Of a stretch of DNA of 5,581 nucleotides, positions 1 to 5,581 are shown in pieces. The stretch's first letter is position 1. Every line of letters begins with the position of its first letter. The position numbers were made by a program, and so were the translations under genes. The notes below the pieces were generated by a model that did no database searches, was not told the origin of the DNA, and worked only from the letters and a program-made list of their open reading frames with translations. Origin of the DNA: Chloroflexota bacterium (lineage in GTDB: Bacteria > Chloroflexota > Anaerolineae > Fen-1058); contig JACRBO010000828.1 of assembly GCA_016219235.1 (NCBI GenBank), forward strand, positions 1-5,581, read 5' to 3'.

Positions 1-2
1 GC

Positions 3-224
3 GAGGTCAAATCGCTGGCGATGGATGAGGCCACATTCACGCAGCATCAACGCCGGGCACAGCCGTTGACTGCGAATGATCGAGTTGGCCTGACGGCGCT
101 GCACGCCAATGCCGGATTACAGGATTGCGCGGGCGTCATCGGCAGGCTGCTGGCCGCCGATCGCAAATTGGAACAGGAAGCCGTCGCGCCGCGGTACGCG
201 ATCGAGTGGTTGAATCAACCATAA
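3..224 (+). CDS. 3' end of an unrecognised protein (partial, starts before the window)
   Basis: The frame is open from the left edge of the window to a TAA at 222-224, giving about 73 codons of C-terminal sequence. An internal ATG at 21 exists, but the frame is open before it, so the gene most likely begins upstream. The visible part is rich in Ala, Leu, Arg and Gln and looks mainly alpha-helical (for example 'VIGRLLAADRKLEQEAV'), ending in 'AIEWLNQP'. There is no membrane segment, metal-binding cluster or repeat. I do not recognise the family and assign no function. The next gene on the same strand starts 14 bases after its stop, so the two may be co-transcribed. Coding status is supported by the open frame and a mostly G/C third codon position. 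Confidence 0.5.
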   Translation, partial: EVKSLAMDEATFTQHQRRAQPLTANDRVGLTALHANAGLQDCAGVIGRLLAADRKLEQEAVAPRYAIEWLNQP

Positions 225-227
225 ACC

Positions 228-231
228 AGGA
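228..231 (+). promoter_or_regulatory. Ribosome binding site for the small gene at 239
   Basis: AGGA lies 7 bases before the ATG at 239 and 4 bases before the in-frame ATG at 236. The spacing favours 239 as the start. It is the main reason for believing that the following frame is translated. Confidence 0.45.
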
Positions 232-238
232 AACCATG

Positions 239-481
239 ATGAACTTGCCGAAAGCCGTCGGGCTATTACAGCGAAGATCAATCGTTTGGGCTGGAGCGCA
301 AATTATCGGCGTTTATCACGCGTCATGCAGCGCGCTTCCGAGGCTGAACAACTGGCACTTAAATGTGTCGTGGTCAGAGGCCGATCGCGATTCGCGACCG
401 ACCTGGGCGGAGTTCAAAGACAAGACGGGTGACGCCATCGCCTGGGTGCTGCAGCAGTTGATCGACTATCCGCATGTGTGA
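239..481 (+). CDS. Small hypothetical protein (~80 residues), possibly frame-damaged
   Basis: The ATG at 239 (or the adjacent in-frame ATG at 236) follows an AGGA ribosome binding site, and the frame ends at TGA 479-481. The C-terminal half looks like a real soluble protein: it is Trp-rich and acidic ('WHLNVSWSEADRDSRP', then 'TWAEFKDKTGDAIAW'), with mostly G/C third positions. The N-terminal half is less convincing, with a Cys/Ala/Ser-rich stretch and some rare codons, and the other two plus-strand frames over the same bases also look protein-like. I do not recognise a family. It may be intact, or a short gene with an indel around 330-350. It starts 14 bases after the preceding gene and is followed by two strong hairpins, so it is probably the last gene of its transcript. 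The same frame stays open back to 125, but that extension overlaps the upstream gene and has no ribosome binding site. Confidence 0.45.
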   Translation: MNLPKAVGLLQRRSIVWAGAQIIGVYHASCSALPRLNNWHLNVSWSEADRDSRPTWAEFKDKTGDAIAWVLQQLIDYPHV

Positions 482-560
482 TCATCATGGACCTGTTGAC
501 GAAGGGCAAACCGTTCACGGCTATGTAAGGCTACGACAAGATATTAATCGCGTGACTCAA

Positions 561-619
561 TCAAGCGCCACGACACCGCGGCCTTGCATTATTGGCTGCT
601 ATGTGTCGTGGCGCTTTGA
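561..619. terminator. Long inverted repeat, probable transcription terminator
   Basis: The arms AAGCGCCACGACAC (563-576) and GTGTCGTGGCGCTT (603-616) are perfect 14-base complements, and two more pairs form past a one-base bulge. The 26-base loop can itself pair: GCGGCC (578-583) with GGCTGC (594-599), including one G-T wobble. It lies between the end of the plus-strand gene at 481 and the end of the convergent minus-strand gene at 676, which suits a terminator. No clean T-run follows on either strand, so it is not a textbook intrinsic terminator. A folded RNA or protein-binding palindrome cannot be excluded. Confidence 0.45.
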
Positions 620-628
620 CACGGTATT

Positions 629-665
629 TGGCCCTGGCCTGAGACGAAGAATCAGGCCAGGGCCA
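629..665. terminator. Perfect 14-bp hairpin downstream of the beta-helix gene
   Basis: TGGCCCTGGCCTGA (629-642) and TCAGGCCAGGGCCA (652-665) are exact reverse complements with a 9-base loop (643-651). The structure begins 11 bases past the stop of the minus-strand gene (stop at 676-678). It is therefore well placed to end that transcript, and with the neighbouring hairpin it can serve the convergent plus-strand transcript. The plus-strand 3' side is mildly T-rich (GTTCGTTTGTC), but there is no long T-run. Terminator function is inferred from position and stability. Confidence 0.6.
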
Positions 666-675
666 GTTCGTTTGT

Positions 676-2148
676 CTACTTCACGACCAGCGGTAGGAAA
701 ATTCTGGCGGGCACAAATTCATACGCTCCAATGTCGCACGCCGCCACTTGATCGAGATCGCCGTCCTGCGGGCGCGTGACGCCGCGTTGATCGGCGGCCA
801 GCATGCATGCGCCGCGATCGATCGCCGGACTGCCGCCGAGCACTTCCTGCGTCATGGTATCACCGTCGTTGAGGTCCATCGGTGCGAGACGTGCGTCTTG
901 CCCGACGATGTCGCTGGTCACTTGTCCTGAGATGGTGCAGCCGCTTACGTCGTCGATCAGGTTGTGACCCTGCGAAGTGAACCCACCGCAATTCGGGCCG
1001 GAGACGTCAGCGGCGTTGTCGGCGAGGATCGTGTTTTGCAGTGTGAAGTTGGCCGCGCTGCCGCTCAGACCCCCGCCGCTGCCGGTTGCGTGATTGTTGG
1101 CGACGGTCACATTGATCAGCGTAGCCGCACCCGTGCTGCTAAGTCCACCCGACTGGCCGATGTTGCCGCTGACGGTCACGTTGCTCAGGCTCAGCGTGCC
1201 GGCACTGCCGATGCCGCCCGCGCCGGTGTCCGCATCGTTGCCCGTGATCGAACTGTCGTCGATGGTGAGCGAGCCGTCATTCCAGATCGCGCCGCTGCGT
1301 TGATCGGCGTGGTTGCCGCTGAGCTGCACGCGATCGAGCGTCACGTTCGCTTCATTTGAAACGTACAACCCGCCGCCATCGGCCGACGTGGCGTAACCGC
1401 CCTGAAGCGTCACATCTGTGATCGTGACCGCGACGCCGTTGGCGATGGTGAGGATGCGATGACTGCCGTCGCCGCCCAGGATCGTCTTGCCCGCGCCCAG
1501 ACCCGTAATCGTGACATCAGCGTTGATGGCGAGATCCGTGTCGAGGATCACTTGCCAATCGGGCAGCGCGATGGACTGTGCGCCCGGCGTCGCATTCGCT
1601 TGTTGGATCGCCGCGCGCAAGGTGCAATCGCCGTTGGCATCGGCGCAGAGGCCGTCGCCGGTGTTGCTGTTGCTGCCGTCGGTGATCGTGTTGACGATGA
1701 AATCGGCAGCCGGCACGACGCTGAATAGATCGAACTTGGTTGGCACGTCGGCTTGATCGGTTTGATCGAGTCGGTATTCCGTGAGGTTCGATAAGTTGTC
1801 GCCGGGCTTGAGATCGGCCGAGAGGTTCACGCCAATCTCGATCGTGGCCGCCTCACCCGGCGCGAGCGAATCGAGTTGGCAGGTGATGACGCCCGCGAGG
1901 TGCGCGCACGTGCCATCGGGTGTTTGAACCGACCGAAACTCTGCGCACGGATCGACACCCGGCTCGATGACACTGGCCAGACCAATTCGATCGAGCGCCG
2001 CCGGCTTGCGCACAGTCTCTCCGCGCCCCGGAAACTCCGTGCGATCGGCCGTCAAGCCATGCAGCGGCTGACTGGCTGCGACGAACGCGACACGCTCGCC
2101 AAATTCGGCGTTGTAGCGCATTTGTTTACCGCGTCGTGTCATCCACAA
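676..2148 (-). CDS. Right-handed beta-helix protein with CSLREA motif and choice-of-anchor Q ending; chimeric N-terminus
   Basis: The 490-codon frame (TTG start at 2148; in-frame ATGs at 2142 and 2121) encodes a surface or secreted adhesin-like protein. Residues ~70-125 resemble a DUF11-type beta-sandwich ('GVITCQLDSLAPGEAATIEI'). Residues ~149-186 match the CSLREA pattern ('GDCTLRAAIQQANATPGA'). Residues ~195-410 are Gly/Asn/Thr/Ser-rich beta-helix coils with recurring 'LxNVTVSGN'-like turns. Residues ~425-477 match the choice-of-anchor Q ending ('SPAIDRGA...DQRGVTRP...CDIGAYE'). The tail 'FLPLVVK' is typical of exported Chloroflexota proteins and may act in sorting. Oddities: there is no signal peptide, and residues ~11-69 resemble a GH94 / cyclic glucan synthase segment. 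The original 5' end, including the export signal, was probably replaced. The family assignment of the C-terminal 420 residues is strong. Whether the gene is expressed or exported is doubtful. No convincing promoter or ribosome binding site was seen upstream. Confidence 0.85.
   Translation of the reverse strand: MWMTRRGKQMRYNAEFGERVAFVAASQPLHGLTADRTEFPGRGETVRKPAALDRIGLASVIEPGVDPCAEFRSVQTPDGTCAHLAGVITCQLDSLAPGEAATIEIGVNLSADLKPGDNLSNLTEYRLDQTDQADVPTKFDLFSVVPAADFIVNTITDGSNSNTGDGLCADANGDCTLRAAIQQANATPGAQSIALPDWQVILDTDLAINADVTITGLGAGKTILGGDGSHRILTIANGVAVTITDVTLQGGYATSADGGGLYVSNEANVTLDRVQLSGNHADQRSGAIWNDGSLTIDDSSITGNDADTGAGGIGSAGTLSLSNVTVSGNIGQSGGLSSTGAATLINVTVANNHATGSGGGLSGSAANFTLQNTILADNAADVSGPNCGGFTSQGHNLIDDVSGCTISGQVTSDIVGQDARLAPMDLNDGDTMTQEVLGGSPAIDRGACMLAADQRGVTRPQDGDLDQVAACDIGAYEFVPARIFLPLVVK
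1942..2118 (-). pseudogene. Fragment of a GH94 / cyclic beta-1,2-glucan synthase-like protein, fused in frame to the beta-helix gene
   Basis: Residues ~11-69 of the minus-strand protein read 'YNAEFGERVAFVAASQPLHG', then 'LTADRTEFPGRG', 'KPAALDRIGL' and 'EPGVDPCA'. From memory of the family, this follows the conserved GH94-type (glycosyltransferase 36) pattern 'YNxEFxxRVAF...TADRTEFLGRNG...PAAL.R..L...V..GLDPCAA' found in cyclic beta-1,2-glucan synthases (NdvB/ChvB-like). In that family the segment is internal to a protein of well over a thousand residues. Here only ~60 residues remain, flanked by a transposase remnant upstream and a DUF11-like domain downstream (junction near 1940). It cannot carry the enzyme activity. 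The 'DPCA' to 'EFRSV' transition marks the probable fusion point. This is a motif-based call without an alignment. Confidence 0.65.
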
Positions 2149-2347
2149 GGTCTAACGCCAACGGCGCGGGGTGACGCAAGACGCGTTTCACGGTGTTGAC
2201 GAAGTCCTGGCCGTGTTTCTGGCAGGTCCGGATGATGCTGGTCAGAATCGAATGGGTCTGCGCGCCGGTCTCGCTGCCGGTGAGTGGGCGCTGCCCATGA
2301 TCGGGCAGGCGGCGACCTTCCGGCGCGAGGGGTGATGGGCAGCATAC
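2126..2347 (-). pseudogene. C-terminal remnant of an IS66-family transposase
   Basis: On the minus strand, the frame from 2347 to the TAA at 2126-2128 reads 'APEGRRLPDHGQRPLTGSE', 'TGAQTHSILTSIIRTCQKHG', then 'QDFVNTVKRVL' and ends 'DLVDDTTR'. The 'GS(E)xGAxTHSxLxSxIxTCxxxG' pattern is characteristic of the last part of the IS66 DDE transposase domain, where elements of this group have a conserved helix near the end. An in-frame TGA (2348-2350) cuts the frame upstream, and the catalytic core is absent, so only about 70 residues survive. No terminal inverted repeat or target duplication was found. The stop lies 7 bases before the glucan-synthase-like fragment, so the element's own right end is also missing. 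It cannot transpose; it is a scar marking past recombination. Confidence 0.6.
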
Positions 2348-2393
2348 TCATCGACCGGCCGAACAAGGTTCTGCGCTGATGTGGTGGGCGTTG

Positions 2394-2423
2394 TTCATCA
2401 GCTCAGAAAAATTGGCCTATAAT
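2394..2423 (+). promoter_or_regulatory. Probable sigma-70-type promoter of the ABC exporter operon
   Basis: A perfect TATAAT -10 box lies at 2418-2423, preceded by AT-rich sequence (AGAAAAATT). The -35 is weak: TTCATC at 2394-2399 gives an 18-base spacer but matches the consensus poorly. Transcription would start near 2430 and leave a ~24-base leader before the ATG at 2454. This placement argues against using the in-frame ATG at 2379 as the start. Confidence 0.6.
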
Positions 2424-2443
2424 GTCATTCGCACTGTACCGTT

Positions 2444-2447
2444 GGAA
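2444..2447 (+). promoter_or_regulatory. Weak ribosome binding site for the first exporter gene
   Basis: GGAA (2444-2447) is placed just upstream of the ATG at 2454, with 7 bases between GGA and the start codon. It is short but correctly placed and supports 2454 over the out-of-frame ATG at 2449 and the in-frame ATG at 2379. Confidence 0.35.
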
Positions 2448-2453
2448 AATGCA

Positions 2454-2747
2454 ATGAAGCCTACGATCGAAAATCAAGCCCCAGGAGTCTCCCAGTCCGC
2501 CATTCTGCTGCGCTGCTTCGGCTACTTACGTCCACATTGGAAATTTGTCACGGGCGTCTATCTCACGATGGTGCTGATTGACCTGATTGCCATGGTCAAT
2601 CCGCAACTGATTCGCTGGACAATCGATCGGGGTATTGGAACAGCCGATGGTTCGTTACCGAGCAGTATTTGCTCTCGCTGGTGGGGCAGCGCATGCTGGC
2701 CAATATCCGCCGTGACCTGTTCGATCATCTTCAGGAATTGTCGTTGA
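2454..2747 (+). pseudogene. N-terminal piece of ABC exporter 1, cut off by a frameshift
   Basis: The ATG at 2454 follows a good -10 box and a weak ribosome binding site. Residues 1-66 are a normal exporter N-terminus: an amphipathic entry helix ('LLRCFGYLRPHWKFV'), membrane helix 1 at about residues 31-48, and the conserved '[17 protein letters not shown]' at the end of that helix and into the loop. After about nucleotide 2650 the frame turns into a Ser/Cys/Trp-rich tail without family resemblance and stops at 2745-2747. The true continuation is in another frame from about 2655 ('[17 protein letters not shown]'). Roughly 25-35 residues that should contain membrane helix 2 are absent. So the lesion is a deletion that also shifts frame, not a single-base slip. 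It forms one broken gene with the following entry. Confidence 0.75.
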
Positions 2748-4159
2748 GTTACCACGACACGCACATCGTCGGCGTGACCGTCTCGCGGGTGATGAACGAC
2801 GTAGCCACGATCAATGATCTGCTCTCGCAAGGTATCATCACGCTGATCGGGGACCTGTTCGTGCTGATCGGCATCATTGTGGTCATGCTGATTATGAATG
2901 TGCGACTGGCGCTGCTGGCGTTTACGGTTTTGCCGCTGATGTTGCTGGTGACGATCTGGTTCTCGCGGCGCGCGCGCGTGGCCTTCCGTGAAACGCGCAC
3001 CAGCGTGGCCCAGGTGGTGGGCGGCCTGGCCGAAGATATTGCCGCGGTGCGCGTCATACAGGCCTTTGGGCAGGAAGACACTACTCAGGAGAATTTCAGC
3101 GCGGTCAACGAAGTCAACCGCCGGGCCAACATCAGCGCGATGTCGCTCTCGTTTATCTTTCTCCCCGCCATCGAATTCTTAGGCATCCTGGCGACGGCGA
3201 TCGTGCTGTGGTTTGGCGGGCGCGCCGTGGGCAGCGGTGATGTGACGCTGGGCGTGCTGGTGGCCTTCCTATCATATGTCACCCGCTTTTTCCAGCCGAT
3301 ACAGGAACTGAGTCGCCTGTTCACTACGCTGCAATCAGCGCTGGCGGGTGGCGAGCAAGTGGTCAAACTACTGGATACCATGCCCGAAGTGCTCGATCAA
3401 CCCAATTCGATCGAGCTGCCGGACATCATCGGTCGCGTGACCTTTGAGCAGGTGTCCTTCCGCTATCGCCCGGAACTGCCGGAAGTCCTCCACGCGGTTT
3501 GCCTCGATATCCAACCCGGCCAAACAGTGGCTCTCGTCGGCCCGACTGGCGCAGGCAAGACCTCGATCGGCAACCTGATCGCTCGGTTCTACGATGTCAG
3601 CGAAGGCGCAGTGCTGATCGACGGTATCGACGTGCGCACCGTAAAACAGCGCCAACTGCATCGGCAAATCGGGCTAGTGCCGCAGGATTCTTTTCTCTTC
3701 TCGGGCACCATCGCCGATAACATCCGCTTTGGCCGCCCGGCAGCAACCGATGCGGAAGTGGAGCGCGCGGCGCGGTTCGCCAATGCGCACGACTTCATTA
3801 TGGCTAAGCCGGCCGGCTACGAGACCCGCGTTCAGGAAGGTGCATCCAATCTATCGGTGGGGCAACGCCAGCTGGTGTGCATCGCACGCGCCATTTTGAC
3901 CGATCCACGCATTTTGATTTTGGACGAAGCCACCTCGAATGTGGACAGCCTGACCGAGAGCTTGATCCAGGACGCACTGCGGAGATTGCTGCAGACCCGC
4001 ACCGCAGTCGTGATCGCCCATCGCTTGAGCACCATTCGCAGCGCGGATGTGATCTGTGCGGTACAGGATGGTCAAATTGTGGAACAGGGCAAACATGCTG
4101 AGTTGCTGGCCCTCAACGGAGTGTATGCCGCGCTCTATCAGCGCCAGTTTGCGGAATAA
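2669..4159 (+). CDS. ABC exporter 1, main part (membrane helices 3-6 plus ATPase domain)
   Basis: This 496-codon frame (counted from a TTG at 2669; ATG at 2693) holds most of a type IV (MsbA/Sav1866-like) half-transporter with fused ATPase. Helices lie at about residues 56-76, 79-98, 160-182 and 194-212. The ATPase domain begins near 250 and is complete: A-loop 'FRYRP', Walker A GPTGAGKT (291-298), Q-loop Gln339, signature LSVGQ (395-399), Walker B 'ILILDEATS' with Asp419/Glu420, D-loop SNVD and switch His451. All catalytic residues are intact. The family uses ATP to drive export of lipids, peptides or drugs; the substrate here cannot be read. TTG 2669 is internal to the family's transmembrane domain, so the natural start is 2454, but a frameshift near 2650 separates the two parts. 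A product made from 2669 alone would lack helices 1-2 and probably not fold. The second exporter gene follows 65 bases later. Confidence 0.85.
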   Translation: MLSLVGQRMLANIRRDLFDHLQELSLSYHDTHIVGVTVSRVMNDVATINDLLSQGIITLIGDLFVLIGIIVVMLIMNVRLALLAFTVLPLMLLVTIWFSRRARVAFRETRTSVAQVVGGLAEDIAAVRVIQAFGQEDTTQENFSAVNEVNRRANISAMSLSFIFLPAIEFLGILATAIVLWFGGRAVGSGDVTLGVLVAFLSYVTRFFQPIQELSRLFTTLQSALAGGEQVVKLLDTMPEVLDQPNSIELPDIIGRVTFEQVSFRYRPELPEVLHAVCLDIQPGQTVALVGPTGAGKTSIGNLIARFYDVSEGAVLIDGIDVRTVKQRQLHRQIGLVPQDSFLFSGTIADNIRFGRPAATDAEVERAARFANAHDFIMAKPAGYETRVQEGASNLSVGQRQLVCIARAILTDPRILILDEATSNVDSLTESLIQDALRRLLQTRTAVVIAHRLSTIRSADVICAVQDGQIVEQGKHAELLALNGVYAALYQRQFAE

Positions 4160-4177
4160 ATTCTTGAAGGCCGCCAG

Positions 4178-4186
4178 TGGTATCAT
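4178..4186 (+). promoter_or_regulatory. Possible extended -10 promoter before ABC exporter 2
   Basis: TGGTATCAT (4178-4186) fits an extended -10 element (TG-N-TATCAT) in the 65-base gap between the exporter genes. There is no acceptable -35 at normal spacing. It could give exporter 2 its own transcript, but read-through from the upstream promoter is equally plausible, since no terminator is visible in the gap. Confidence 0.25.
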
Positions 4187-4224
4187 TGCCGGATGCGCCA
4201 GACAACTTCCGCCCGCCATCGACT

Positions 4225-5581
4225 ATGATCTCAAACAGTGAATTCCACGTTAGCGACGCCTATCGCTATGACCGACGCTCCACGACGCGCTGGGTGGCGT
4301 CACATATCTGGCGATACAAAGGCCTGCTCGCGCTGGCCCTGATCTTGCAAATCGTCAGTCTGACCACGTATTCCAGCAGCCCGGTGCTGATTGGCCGCGC
4401 GGCCGGCGAGATGGTGCAGCCCGGCGGCGGCCAACTTCCACTGTACGCGCTGGCTATTCTGATCATCCTCACGATGGACGGCATCTTCAACTTGCTGGCC
4501 TCGTATGCCTATACGCACATCGCAGCGCGTTTCGCGGCCGATGCGCGCCAGGAACTTTATGCGAGTTTGCTGGGCAAAAGCCAGACCTTCCACAGCCGAC
4601 AGCGCGTCGGCGATTTGATGGCCCGCGCCACCGACGATGTCGCGTTACTCAGCGACATGGTGACGCCGGGCGCGAGTTTGTTGATCGAATCGACCGTCAC
4701 GATCTCCATCGTCCTGATCTTCATCGGCTCGATCAATCTGCAACTGCTGATCGTCCCCGGCCTGTTCGTTCTGTCTTACATCTTCGCCGTTCGCGCCTAC
4801 GTGCATGAACTGGAGCCTATTACCGCGCGGCTGCGCGGCCAATTCGGCCAACTGGATGCCGCGCTGGCCGAAATCATTTCGGGCATCGAGGTGGTCAAAG
4901 CCAGCGCCCGCGACGTGTTTGAGCGCGACAAGTTTCGGACCAGCGCCCGCCGGTTGCGCGATACTGCCGTCCAGCAGGGCCACATCGAGGCGCGTTACCT
5001 GCCGGTGTTGTTGTTCGCGATCACCGTCGGGCTGATGCTGATGCACGCGCTGTGGCTGTATCAAAATGGTGCCGTGACGCTGGCGGATGTAATCGGCGTG
5101 ATGGGGTTGATGAATGTCTTGCGCTGGCCGACCTTCAGTTCGATCTTTACGTTTTCGCTGATCCAATCGGGCCTGGCCAGCGCCGATCGGATCTTGAGCA
5201 TCATCCGCGCAGAAACCGATCTGGACGAGAACGTCGCCGGGATCGATCGGGCGGTGAAGGGCGAGATCGTTTTTGATAGTGTATCCTTTGGCTTCAGCAA
5301 TCAGCCTTTGCTGCAAGACATCTCCTTCTGCGTTCAGCCCGGTCAGACGGTCGCGATTGTGGGGCAGACGGGTTCGGGCAAGAGCAGCCTGATTGGGTTG
5401 GTGAACCGCACCTACGACACCACCGCGGGCCGCATCCTGATCGACGGCGTTGATGTGCGCGATTGGAGTCTGGACGGGCTGCGTTCGCAGATCGGCAAGA
5501 TCGAGCAAGACATCTTTTTGTTCTCGCGCACCGTGGCAGAAAACATCGCCTTTGGCCGCCCTGGCGCAACGCAAGCGGAGA
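4225..5581 (+). CDS. ABC exporter 2, half-transporter with ATPase domain (3' end beyond the window)
   Basis: An open frame from ATG 4225 runs without a stop to the window end (452 codons; the family usually has ~580-620). After a short N-terminal region ('SDAYRYDRRSTTRWV'), helices lie at about residues 34-56, 73-95, 148-169 and 172-192, with two more before the ATPase domain ('YLPVLLFAITVGLMLMHALW' and the stretch from 'ADVIGVMGLMNVLRW'). The ATPase domain shows Walker A GQTGSGKS (380-387) and Q-loop Gln428 in 'KIEQDIFLFSRTVAENIAFG'. The signature, Walker B and switch His fall outside the window. It follows exporter 1 by 65 bases on the same strand, and the two differ clearly in sequence, which suggests a heterodimeric exporter; the substrate is unknown. 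No Shine-Dalgarno sequence precedes 4225. In-frame TTG 4186 and GTG 4177 are alternative starts adding 13-16 residues; a TGA at 4165 sets the limit. Confidence 0.9.
   Translation, partial: MISNSEFHVSDAYRYDRRSTTRWVASHIWRYKGLLALALILQIVSLTTYSSSPVLIGRAAGEMVQPGGGQLPLYALAILIILTMDGIFNLLASYAYTHIAARFAADARQELYASLLGKSQTFHSRQRVGDLMARATDDVALLSDMVTPGASLLIESTVTISIVLIFIGSINLQLLIVPGLFVLSYIFAVRAYVHELEPITARLRGQFGQLDAALAEIISGIEVVKASARDVFERDKFRTSARRLRDTAVQQGHIEARYLPVLLFAITVGLMLMHALWLYQNGAVTLADVIGVMGLMNVLRWPTFSSIFTFSLIQSGLASADRILSIIRAETDLDENVAGIDRAVKGEIVFDSVSFGFSNQPLLQDISFCVQPGQTVAIVGQTGSGKSSLIGLVNRTYDTTAGRILIDGVDVRDWSLDGLRSQIGKIEQDIFLFSRTVAENIAFGRPGATQAE

Noticed and set aside
474..779. A 101-codon plus-strand frame spanning the hairpins
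   Set aside because: It crosses both inverted repeats and the end of the convergent gene. The translation resembles nothing and has no ribosome binding site.
964..1359. Plus-strand open frames inside the beta-helix gene
   Set aside because: They are Ala/Arg/Val-rich and lie entirely opposite the well-supported minus-strand beta-helix coding sequence.
2139..2366. A 75-codon minus-strand frame upstream of the beta-helix gene
   Set aside because: It is Arg/Pro/His-rich and overlaps the IS66-type remnant in a different frame. The remnant frame gives the recognisable protein sequence.
2379..2453. A possible 25-residue N-terminal extension of ABC exporter 1 from ATG 2379
   Set aside because: The TATAAT -10 box at 2418-2423 lies inside it, and family resemblance begins only after the ATG at 2454.
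4645..5574. A 309-codon open frame on the minus strand opposite ABC exporter 2
   Set aside because: Its translation is Gln/Asp/Arg-rich low-complexity without family resemblance. The opposite strand encodes a clear ABC exporter over its whole length, so this is an antisense shadow of a GC-rich gene.
1..5581. CRISPR array, tRNA/rRNA, riboswitch, phage, toxin-antitoxin or novel defence system
   Set aside because: No regularly spaced direct repeats, tRNA-like cloverleafs, rRNA segments, integrase or defence-type domains were seen. The recognisable genes are an exporter pair, a beta-helix protein and decayed fragments.

Overview
The window looks like a piece of a GC-rich environmental bacterium, most likely a member of the Chloroflexota. 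The best clue is the secreted-type beta-helix protein on the minus strand. It carries a CSLREA-type motif and a choice-of-anchor Q ending, and it finishes in a short hydrophobic 'FLPLVVK' tail of the kind common on exported Chloroflexota proteins. The assignment is an inference from protein style, not from a marker gene.

Layout. Positions 1-224 (+) hold the 3' end of an unrecognised gene. It is followed after 14 bases by a small hypothetical gene (239-481, +) with a clear ribosome binding site but an unconvincing reading frame in its first half. Positions 482-675 contain no gene but two long, nearly perfect inverted repeats (561-619 and 629-665), which probably end transcription from both sides. 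Positions 676-2148 (-) encode the beta-helix protein. Its first ~69 codons are not part of that family: they resemble an internal piece of a GH94 / cyclic beta-1,2-glucan synthase-like protein. Immediately upstream (2126-2347, -) lies the C-terminal remnant of an IS66-family transposase. So three unrelated protein pieces sit end to end here, marking a rearrangement or an assembly chimera.

From 2394 onward everything runs on the plus strand. A good -10 box (TATAAT, 2418-2423) precedes an ABC exporter gene starting at 2454. That gene is broken near 2650: the first ~66 residues, with membrane helix 1, are in one frame. The rest (about 2655-4159, with helices 3-6 and a complete ATPase domain) is in another, and the stretch that should hold helix 2 is missing. 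After a 65-base gap a second ABC exporter half-transporter starts at 4225 and runs off the window end just after its Q-loop. The two exporter genes are probably one operon encoding a heterodimeric type IV ABC exporter of unknown substrate.

I found no convincing new multi-gene system. What is unusual is damage and recombination: a glucan-synthase fragment fused in frame to a beta-helix protein that has lost its signal peptide, an IS66 remnant at the join, and a frameshift plus deletion in the neighbouring transporter. Over-representation of the palindrome CGATCG is a separate genome-style signal.
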